Source: Mnemiopsis leidyi
Lineage: Eukaryota > Ctenophora > Tentaculata > Lobata > Bolinopsidae
Assembly: GCA_000226015.1 (NCBI GenBank)
Contig: JH152650.1
Coordinates: 255,421-285,262, forward strand
Length of the DNA: 29,842 nucleotides
Direction: 5' to 3'
Below the pieces are notes generated by a model. It did not search any database. It was given only the letters and a program-made list of their open reading frames with translations, and was not told the origin of the DNA. Within the stretch, counting starts at the first letter, position 1. Each line of letters begins with the position of its first letter. A program made the translations under genes and the position numbers. Below, one piece after another: positions 21,612 to 29,842 of this stretch.

Positions 21612-23397
21612 GGTATGGCGACTGTCTGACAACCAAGCGATTGAATTTCTGTTGGTTCTTGTGCTTTTTTACCCGACCTAGGTGTCATTTGCTGAGAGCG
21701 ATTATTCTTTTTTCTGTATATTCCCTTTTCTGTTTCTTTCAGATGCTGCTAATCACCGTAAAATCTTGTTTTAAAATGGCGTTCTTATTTCTCTCTTTCC
21801 CGAACTACCTCGGCAGTGGAAACAAACCATTCCCTGTTAATTCCTGAAACTAATTAACTTTCAATTTTCTTATCGCGGCCTTAAATCCGGTCCGTGAAAC
21901 CTTACGGCTTCTAGTTTTCAGCTCTTCCATGATTGGGCAACATTTTATCTCGATTTTTGATAGGAAATCTAGAAGTTTAATTGGGTCCTGCACCTCGCTT
22001 AAAGAGCCAGGTAATTAGACCAACAATGTGTTTCGTTAGCCTGTGGTTGTGCCATCGTGGCTACACAATTTGTCGTGACAAACACCGCGATGAGTTCTCC
22101 TGACTAATTCTAGGTTGTTTGAGTGTCTGTCCGCGGGTGTGTGTGCTAGGGTTTATGCGGGAATATGTGACGCCGGAAAAGGTCCCACAATGTTTCAGGT
22201 GTTAACATTATGTGGTGCAATAATCAGGACAGGGCCAGAGTGGACCTCCCAAACTACCAGAGTAATTCCAACTTGGCGTGTTACTGCTCGCCCCGCGCCC
22301 CGGTTAGCGCAGGAATTAGCTGATCCAGGAGACGGGGGTGCCCCTAAAAATATCGTTCTTCGTCCTACGAGTCTTTTCCTCGGACTCCATACAGTATTTG
22401 TCACCTCAGCATCGACTAGCCACCCTTCAATATCATTGAATAGAAAAATGGATTAGTTGATCCGCAAATGGACCAATGAAATGTCGTCTTATAGCCATGC
22501 GATTCCCTTTGACCAATGAGAGACGCCTTATTTTAGTTAAAAGATATCGAATAAGCGTTTACTCCGCACTTGGATTGCTGAGAGAACAGCCGAGCAGATA
22601 ATTTCACACAAATTATAATTCCTATCGTATCACTTACAAACTTTGTTATCTTATCTGAGATGACCGACTCGTCTCGCTGTATTGGATTACTGTTGCTTGA
22701 ATGTGTCAGTCCCGGAAACTTTGAGCAAAGCAAATATTTCTGACATCGTTTACTGTGCTGCGTGCTGATTTCCTTGTTTTTCTTCCTCCCATCATCTTCT
22801 TCCTTCTTCTCTCTTCCCTCTTCCATGTCATGTGATTATCTCTGTTTTGTTTATCCGCCATTACAGACGTGATTATTGAAAGTGTGGTATTTTCCGCCTG
22901 GCGTTTACTTAATTGTGTAGTTGAAGATGGACCTAATATTTTGTCAATTAACACGTTTTGACAGTTGTTACCGTCTGCAACTATAACCTTGCCTAGCTAA
23001 ACCGTTTCAGTGCACCACACAAATAGTAGTCAGTGTCTTCTACACTTTTAAATTGAAGACGTCTCCGTATTTACTGTTCTTCCTAAATTTAACTTTGTTT
23101 TATTTGGCAGTGTTTGCTGTAAACTTCTTAGTCAGAGACCGTTTATCGTACGGTGGTATCGCATCTAATTTGTTCTCGCGGATATCAATGTCTAAATAGT
23201 TCTAATTCTCGATTTTCCAAATTCTCCTAATCAGAAATACTTTATGATAAGGTAATCTGTCAGTTTACCTCCTGGAAATGTCATGTTTCAGCCTCGTTAT
23301 CTTTTTGAAACCATGTACTTTGACAACATCTCTAAGTGTGTGTTTGTGTAGACAGTTAATTTAACTGATTGACTTACTAACCAACTCAATTTGTCAG
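21612..23397 (+). other. probable first intron / upstream region of the TIS11-like gene
   Basis: No coding exon recognised. It contains two further CCAAT boxes (GACCAATGA near 22470 and 22511) and a G/C-richer patch at about 22120-22350. It ends with TTACTAAC and TTTGTCAG, a good branch point and acceptor. Confidence 0.4.
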
Positions 23398-23441
23398 TTT
23401 TCCGTAACAAACCTAACCAAATAACCCAAATAGAAGACGAG

Positions 23442-26400
23442 ATGACAGTCGGACAAGACATGTACGGTACCCGGTTGGACCGCAAGAACATCCCGCCCCC
23501 TCTGTCCCTGGCCAGCTTCAACTACCCCTCTCTGTCCCTGCAACAACACCACATCCCGCTCAACAACTCTGTTCCGAAATCGGCTCCTCCGCAATCAAAC
23601 AACACCGATCTCATGCAGCAGGTTGGTTTGTTTATGCTTTTGTTTTAATTTTTCTTTTTAAAAAATTAGATGGTACAACTTGACATGCGTCAAAGTTGAG
23701 TAAAAACAACACACAAAACATATATTGTACGATATTTTAGACCATCTGTGTAGGTATATACGTCCGTTTGAAATGTTTTGATATGATCCAGTACATTTCT
23801 CAGAAGGTTGACTTACTGCCATCCTTATCACTTGTTTAACTTTGTCTGGCTTCCCTCCGATTATACGGTTATGTAATGTTGTGGACATGCCACACTTTTA
23901 GACATGATGGCACTCCAGTTGGCTAACCTCACTGTCCTCAGTCCTGTTGTACTGGAAATTTTGTGACCATTACCAGACCTGACTTAGAACCGGAATTAGG
24001 TTGATAATCTAATAACAACTCGGTTTAACTCTCCAAAATTTGATGAACATGAGTTCGACCGGCCCTCAATCTTAGCCGGCCTAATGCAGAAGGTCCGCCA
24101 ACTCAAGTAGTAATGGCAACTGAAGCTAAAGCGTCATTGGCAAATTAGATAAAAATTATCAGCATCATCTGGGCTATGAGTGGCTCTTGGGCCGCAGATT
24201 GAATTACTGGTCATCTAGTCATTTTCCGATGGAATACCACGTTTGATTTTGCCCCGGAAATTGCATATCAGCAAGTACCACAATTTCTCAAGAAAATTGA
24301 GTTAAAAAACAAGAGATATAGAGCTTGTAACAATAAGTCAAGAAAATTAAGTTAAAAGTATAAAATTTCGACTTGATCGTGACAGATTCCCATTTCAGCT
24401 GCAGCTGCACTTCATGCTCCAGAACGAGAGTAAGACACCCGCACCTCAGCTCCAGAGCCAGTTCTCCACCCCTGGCAGCCTCCAGTCGCAGTTCTCGACC
24501 CCGTCCTCCCTGCCCTCCCACTCCAACTTCCCCGGGTCTAACCTCCCGATGTACAACTCGCCCATGTCCCCGCTAATGCCCATGTCCATGGACTCCCCTG
24601 TCTCCATGATGGGCTCTGTGGTGGACTACCAGAACCAACAGAACCAGCAGAACCAGCAGGACGGCAAGAACAACGCCAGCCGGTACAAGACGGAACTCTG
24701 CCGACCGTTCGAGGAGAGCGGGAGCTGCAAGTACGGAGAGAAGTGCCAGTTTGCTCACGGTCTCAACGAGCTGAGGAACCTCTCCAGACACCCCAAGTAC
24801 AAGACGGAACTCTGCCGGACCTTCCACACGATAGGGTTCTGTCCGTACGGACCTCGGTGTCACTTCATCCACAACACGGAGGAGAAGCGAGCTCCACCCA
24901 TCTCACCCGGACCTCACAATTCCGGTAAGTTTCTTGTTTCTAAAGCTCCCGGGTTTGTCTTTTCTAGTGTTGTGAGGATGACTTGACCATCCCAGTCTCG
25001 CATTGTGGTTTTTATTAGACGTAATCTCACCTCCGGGCGGACCATTACCCTCAACTTAACACCGTCTGAGTCGCATCCCTTCAAAAACCCCTTCCTTACC
25101 AACCACGTTTCCCAAATTTATCTTCCCTACATACTAATAAATGTAATTATTTTGAAAGTCAGTAACTTAATATTATCTGTGATTTGGCCGAAAGATCTTT
25201 TCGCCGTGTTTAACGTAAGGCAGAGAGAATCCTCTAATTTGATGAGTATTCCAGAAGCACAAGGAGACCGATCATTCACCCTGCTCCTTATTCTCCTCTC
25301 ATTGGCCTATCCACGCACGTGACTATTTCTTGCACTCTCATTGGCTTCGTCTTCCTATGCATGGTGTTTTTTACTGCGGTCCCGGAGCATTTTCCCACGC
25401 CCTAGATCCTCAGCATATGGAACGATGCCATTGAATATTTCCAATATTTCGCATCTCGGTAGAACGCCGCGTGAACGACCCGATGACAAAATATTTATCT
25501 TAAAATAATTTGTTAAAGTCATTATCGAATCGAGCTCATTAGATCACCCCTAGCACAAGGAATATCAATTGCCCTTCCCTTAATTGGATAAAAATACCGA
25601 CCCTCTAACGCACCTTCTCCACCGACACAACTCGGTCTAACCACGCCCTCTTTTCCAGGAAACGCAACATTGCAAACTCTACCTGCTCTTCTGTCTCTGT
25701 TCCAGCAGAGTTCCAATGTCAACAAAGTGATGGGACTCCTATCCAAGATGCAGCTCCAGCTAGGAGGCAAGACTCCCGACGAGGTTCTTCACTACCTCAA
25801 CCTGAACTCGGCTAACCTCATGACTCCGCCAAATACTCCACAACACATGTTCAACTTTCCCGAGTACATTGTCCCCGCTGCTCATGCCCTCAATCAGGTA
25901 GGGGGAGTTTAACTTTCCTGGATATTCAGTGACTTAATTCCTCGCATATACTCAATCGTGTGATCTTATGACTCTCGCATGAGATCATGATTATTTTTCA
26001 AAAGTCAAAACAATGCAGCAGCGTTACAAACACTATACCGGTGCTTGCTTAAAATGACATACACAAAAAAGTGGTCTCATTTAAACCAGCTTTATCAGAA
26101 CAACTAGAAGTATCTTACATTGCCCATCCCCCAGGCTACTAGACCCACCTCTGCTGTGAACAACACGTCAAACATACACTCCTACTTCAACTTCAACCTG
26201 GCTCTGAAAGACTCCCACCTGAGCGGACTGTTGTCGGCCGCTAACCTCCACTCCCCCGGAGTCATGTACCCTCCCCACAACAACTCCAGTCCGGCCGGAA
26301 CTCCCCCTCTCCAAGTTCAAGGTCCTCTCAGCACCGGAACTCTGAGCAACGAGAGCAGTCCCATGTCGGACAAGTCCGGAGAGATGGCGCCCCCTCACTT

Positions 26401-26605
26401 CGTCCAACACATGCAGCAGTACGGCGAGATGAGAGGTTACCATGACAACAAGATCTACCACCAGGGTACAGCGGGTGACGTGAAACTCAGCACCGAGTAC
26501 ATGATCCCCGGCAGGGTCATCCAGTCCGAGGACCGGGGCGAGTATACCACCGCCAACGGCAAGAGACTGCCCATCTTCAACCAGCTCTCAGATCCCGTCT
26601 GCTAG
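23442..26605 (+). CDS. tristetraprolin/TIS11-like tandem CCCH zinc-finger mRNA-decay factor
   Basis: Predicted 471-residue ZFP36-family protein that binds AU-rich elements in mRNA 3' UTRs and recruits CCR4-NOT for deadenylation. Coding exons are 23442-23621 (exon begins at 23398 after TTGTCAG with an upstream TACTAAC branch-point match), 24399-24924, 25659-25897 and 26135-26605; all phases are compatible. The two fingers, each CX8CX5CX3H, lie at residues 161-180 and 199-218 with the classical 18-residue spacing and RYKTEL/KYKTEL lead-ins (nucleotides about 24681-24872). The last residues include KRLPIFNQL, matching the conserved CNOT1-interacting tail of the family. Exon 3 also encodes a duplicated SQFSTP segment and a Q/N-rich stretch just before the fingers. 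Exon 4 encodes a probably helical region (about 240-285) that I do not recognise from vertebrate members. The exon 3 acceptor has a second AG six bases downstream (24404), allowing two residues to be skipped. Exons are richer in G/C than their introns. The reading frame stays open upstream of the ATG to the acceptor, so further N-terminal coding exons are possible. Confidence 0.95.
24288..24357. repeat. imperfect 20-bp direct repeat in TIS11-like intron
   Basis: TCAAGAAAATTGAGTTAAAA at 24288-24307 and TCAAGAAAATTAAGTTAAAA at 24338-24357, offset by 50 bp with one mismatch, just upstream of the zinc-finger exon. Confidence 0.75.
25295..25370. promoter_or_regulatory. intronic CCAAT / E-box module in the TIS11-like gene
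   Basis: Two CATTGGC boxes (near 25300 and 25340) flank CACGTG at 25316-25321. It lies in the intron between the zinc-finger exon and exon 4 (24925-25658). It could be an intronic enhancer or internal promoter. Confidence 0.35.
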
Positions 26606-26970
26606 ATCCGGGCTTTCATCGCCGATAGTGGAGTACGATTAAAATAACTGACTAAAACGTCTGACGAGCCGTCCCCATGTGATATACTCTCAGACTGGTT
26701 GTCATGACAACGCATTTTGTTTTCCGTATGTGATTTTTCTTGCAATTTGTGTTGGCATGGCAACGTGTTAATTTCTATAGTGCCTTCGTGAAATTAAATT
26801 TTTATTTATAATTATTTTTGTATTTATATGAACAGTTCATTCTTCAATCCGGTGTTCATTTGATTGGGAATATTATTTTCACCATTTTTCTTTCACCTTT
26901 CTTTGACAGGTTATCCTTTGGAGATAGCTTAATGTGAAAAATAATAAAGAATCATTTTGTTTGTTTAACC
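26606..26970 (+). promoter_or_regulatory. TIS11-like 3' UTR with AU-rich elements and poly(A) signal
   Basis: Two UAUUUAU heptamers, the core site bound by this protein family, lie at 26803-26809 and 26821-26827 in a very AU-rich tract. AATAAA at 26943-26948 is the first canonical poly(A) signal. This layout predicts a short-lived, self-targeted mRNA. Confidence 0.6.
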
Positions 26971-28960
26971 GTTAATTTAGAATTTTTGTTCATTTAATGC
27001 TCTTAACGCATCTATTTTCACGACAAAAAATCACGCCCTGATTATTTTAACTGGCAATCACATTTTACTTTGTCATGGTTTGAAAGCCACAGCGGGATAT
27101 AGCATGTCTTACGGATGCACATTGATATTGATTTAAATTATCGATGTGCTTTGCTGTACTAGACTTTTAAGATGCTATTCTTCGTCTCGAAAATTTAAAT
27201 CTTGAAAAAGTTTGTCCTGAAATAATCAATGTTAACTGTCCAGGTCCCGTTTTGTTGTGTTATATAAGGTTTAGTTGATATTTATTAATTAAACATTGTT
27301 GATGTTAATTGAACCGTAAATTCATGGACTCTGTTATTCGGAATGAAATTGTTTGTGAAGGAGCTATATAGACTTGTTTGTGAACATTATTATCTGACCT
27401 GATTTATCCGGCTAAGTGTTCAAAATTTGTTAATTTCAACTTCGAGGAATTATTTTTGTTTCAAACTTATTTAAAAGAACATCCAAGTGTCACAATAAGA
27501 AAAGCATGTCATTTTGTGTATAGGAGAAAACTTATTTGCATGAAATAATATGGCAGATTTACGTGGTTTTTCTGCTTAACTCAACCGATTTCTGCTACCT
27601 TACGATCTATAATTCAGCTGCATGCACCATTTATTAGGATAATTTTATTTGCTTAAGATGCTGGAACTTGGTTCTATAATGCGTTCTAGAATATACGAAT
27701 ATTTGTTGTTTTGACTGATGAAAATTCTGCAAGTAACAGTATGGATTATATTTATTTGTTTGACAATTTATAATTTAGATGACTGTTCAAGTGATCCAAT
27801 ATGTATAAAGGTACGCTTAACGTCTACATCTTTTACGTTAAACTGATTACGCAAATTTATATAACGTTCATGAATATATTGAGGTATGTTAATTTTCTAG
27901 CGGTTTCATTACATACATAGCATATGTTAGGTTTTTTGCGAAGATATTTTGAGCAGCACTTATAGAAATCTATACGATCAGTAGCCCGTGATTTGGGCTG
28001 GTCCTACCAACTTGATTAGTATTTGAAAATAATATTTAAAGTTTCTGAGGATAATTTATAATATAATACATATTGAGCAATGACTATTTGTGAAATAAAC
28101 CATTGATTCGAAGCTCAAGGCAACCATATCCAGTATAATACACTTACCGCCTTCTTCTTTGAACTGCAATTTTGGGTGCTAAATATTATTTATTTTCTAT
28201 TATCTGTTGTAATAGTAGGTTAACTCACAGGCCATGGGAGACCACTATGTTTCTGGCTGGATTTTCGGAAATGAATTGAATGTTTTGTCTTTTGTTGATG
28301 ATAAGTGTTGAGATCCACATGCAACTTCATCGCATCCTAATTTTTCTCTTTTCTTAACTTTCTCGTGATCATTATATTTGTAAAGTGAGTTAACTAACTT
28401 GGAAATGTCCAGTGGTGTTACCATCCCTCCCTACGGAACTAAGGGAGATTATTATGATAGTAGAACTTCAATGGCTGTACATGTATTTCATGTTCTTGAG
28501 AGTTCCAGGATCTGGCCGGGGAGGAAGGACCTCCCTAGCTGCAGCGTCAGTGAGGGATGGTTACACTTAAGTCTTTGGCATGATAGCGTCCTATTTATTA
28601 TTGAGACTATGTAAAAATATGTAAGCTAAAAGCGATTCCAATAAATCTTAATACTATTAAATAAGTGGTGTTTTACTTCTGTCGTTCATTGAAATTCTTA
28701 GTTCTGATTCCGTCATGCTCAATATTTCCTTTAGGTTTTCTTTCATCTAAAAATATAGGACCAACATACTTTACACTTACAGTATCGTAATATCCCACTC
28801 CGTCATTCGTGCCGCCCTTCCCGCTACCGACACCGTGCAGTGAATGTCTATTTTTGGCTGTTTTGAACCTATCGGTTAACTGTCAACTTCCAGTCCTACT
28901 GGCATGAACAATTATCCTACCGGTTGTCGCCGTGATACCTGACTCTCGCAGCTCAAACAT
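26971..28960 (+). other. AT-rich region downstream, possible extended 3' UTR
   Basis: No coding exon recognised. Further AU-rich motifs occur on the plus strand: UAUUUAUU at 27279-27286 and 27749-27756, and the full nonamer UUAUUUAUU at 28186-28194. Later AATAAA motifs are near 28095 and 28642. Alternative polyadenylation could include these in longer isoforms. A 71-codon frame at 28399-28614 has no family resemblance. Confidence 0.35.
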
Positions 28961-28967
28961 CAAAGCT

Positions 28968-29316
28968 GAACGGTAGACGGATATAATCTCGTCAACCTAC
29001 CGGAGCCAGAATATTCGGCGGGCACCAACGTAAACAATAACAATCTAGAAACCGTTTCGGGGTCGCATATGTCTACTTTCTTACAATTACGCACAACCTT
29101 ATGTTGGTCAGTATCAGTATGCACATACTGCCATCGGGAACAACCCACTACCTTTCTCGGAATCATATGTTTTAAGGCCGTGTTTTTTAAAGACCGGTGA
29201 AAACAAAAAATATGGCAAAATTGCCCAAAACCCACCATATTTTATCGGTCCCTATTTTACCGGTGCCCAACCTCCTCATTTCCGGTTTCGTTAGAACGGT
29301 AGATATAATCTCGTCA
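28968..29316 (+). mobile_element. repeat-bounded segment (dispersed repeat copies B and C)
   Basis: Copy B, GAACGGTAGACGGATATAAT plus CTCGTCA (28968-28995), and copy C, CGTTAGAACGGTAGATATAA plus TCTCGTCA (29289-29316, lacking the internal ACGG), bound this segment in direct orientation. Inside is an imperfect foldback (29193-29264): ACCGGT ends, with AAAATATGG (29207-29215) pairing CCATATTTT (29235-29243). A related copy lies at 7571-7630. Probably a non-autonomous element or satellite-derived block; no transposase seen. Confidence 0.45.
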
Positions 29317-29565
29317 CGGTGGGACCGCTGAAACGATAGTTGCGCAGCATATTTTAGGACCAAAATGCGCGTAAAAAGGCAAATTCTTTGTCTTAGATTT
29401 AATTTTGTCTCATTTTTTGGGGCTGTATGGCACAGGTGCCGTGATCATGAGATTGCAGAGAATCGTTTACTGTTTATTCCCATATAAATTTCATGGCACA
29501 ATTCTAAGGTTTCGATCGTTGACGACATTTCTTCTTCCCATCAAATTTCGCTGGATCACTGCACA

Positions 29566-29669
29566 AAAAACCGCATGGAGGGCCGACCGTAAATTTTTGT
29601 ATATGTTGTTCAGAAATCGTTTGATCTATGTCTGTGTGAAATTTTATGATGGCCCTCCATGCGGTTTTT
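29566..29669. repeat. 19-bp perfect inverted repeat with 66-bp spacer
   Basis: AAAAACCGCATGGAGGGCC at 29566-29584 and its exact reverse complement at 29651-29669 flank an AT-rich spacer of 66 bp. It resembles the ends of a small foldback or MITE-like element. Confidence 0.75.
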
Positions 29670-29718
29670 GAGATATGGGGCACTGACTGGACTGTTCGCA
29701 CGCTAAAATGCCGATTAT

Positions 29719-29738
29719 ACGCGTCTAAGAAGACGCGT
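29719..29738. repeat. 8-bp hairpin with 4-base loop
   Basis: ACGCGTCT-AAGA-AGACGCGT, a compact CpG-rich stem-loop 50 bp beyond the inverted repeat. Significance unknown. Confidence 0.6.
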
Positions 29739-29842
29739 CAACAGCCTCTTAGTTTTAGCCCAAAACAGTTGTGATCTTCTGAAAATTTGCCCTGTATCTG
29801 AGCCAAGGAAATTACAGTGAACAATGATCTATGTGGCTCAGT

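Noticed and set aside
22115..22456. 113-codon plus-strand open frame in a G/C-richer patch
   Set aside because: No family resemblance, not framed by convincing splice sites, and an overlapping minus-strand frame is equally open.
24573..24872. Minus-strand open frame over the zinc-finger exon
   Set aside because: Shadow of the G/C-rich coding exon; the plus-strand frame carries both CCCH fingers.
25690..25708. Strong acceptor-like TCTCTGTTCCAG inside TIS11-like exon 4
   Set aside because: Joining there shifts the frame relative to exon 3 (phase 1); the upstream acceptor at 25658 keeps the frame.
26168..26461. Minus-strand open frame over the last TIS11-like exon
   Set aside because: Shadow frame produced by strong codon bias of the real exon.
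28399..28614. 71-codon open frame downstream of the TIS11-like gene
   Set aside because: No recognisable protein features; lies in the possible extended 3' UTR just before an AATAAA.

Overview
The window is animal nuclear DNA, probably from an invertebrate. Two multi-exon genes with GT-AG introns bracket it. One is an OGDH-type mitochondrial 2-oxoglutarate dehydrogenase E1. The other is a tristetraprolin/TIS11 (ZFP36-family) tandem CCCH zinc-finger protein, a family with its CNOT1-binding tail in animals. I cannot fix the phylum from the sequence; introns run from about 0.2 to 3.5 kb.

Layout. Bases 1-6940 (+) hold the last six coding exons of OGDH; the 5' part lies outside the window. In its largest intron (1886-5384), on the opposite strand, sits a complete intronless gene at 2213-3625 (-). 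It encodes a bifunctional HldE/RfaE-type protein, a heptose-7-phosphate kinase fused to a heptose-1-phosphate nucleotidylyltransferase, which is a bacterial nucleotide-heptose enzyme. Because it is flanked on both sides by exons of an animal gene, it is unlikely to be contaminant sequence and is the most striking object here. From 6941 to about 23.4 kb there is no confidently coding sequence. That stretch holds promoter/enhancer-like modules (CACGTG E-boxes, CCAAT boxes, CRE palindromes, two RFX X-boxes), minisatellites, hairpins and dispersed repeats, plus two weak candidate upstream exons. Bases 23398-26605 (+) hold the coding exons of the TIS11-like gene, followed by an AU-rich 3' region with UAUUUAU motifs. 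From about 28.9 kb to the end lie repeat and inverted-repeat elements.

How the genes work together. OGDH feeds the TCA cycle in mitochondria. The HldE-like protein would, if active, make ADP- or another NDP-heptose; its pathway partners are not in the window. The TIS11-like protein would bind AU-rich mRNAs and recruit CCR4-NOT, and its own 3' region carries the motif it is expected to bind. There is no operon logic; the three genes share a locus, not a pathway. Exon boundaries were assigned by reading frame, splice dinucleotides and family resemblance, not by transcripts.
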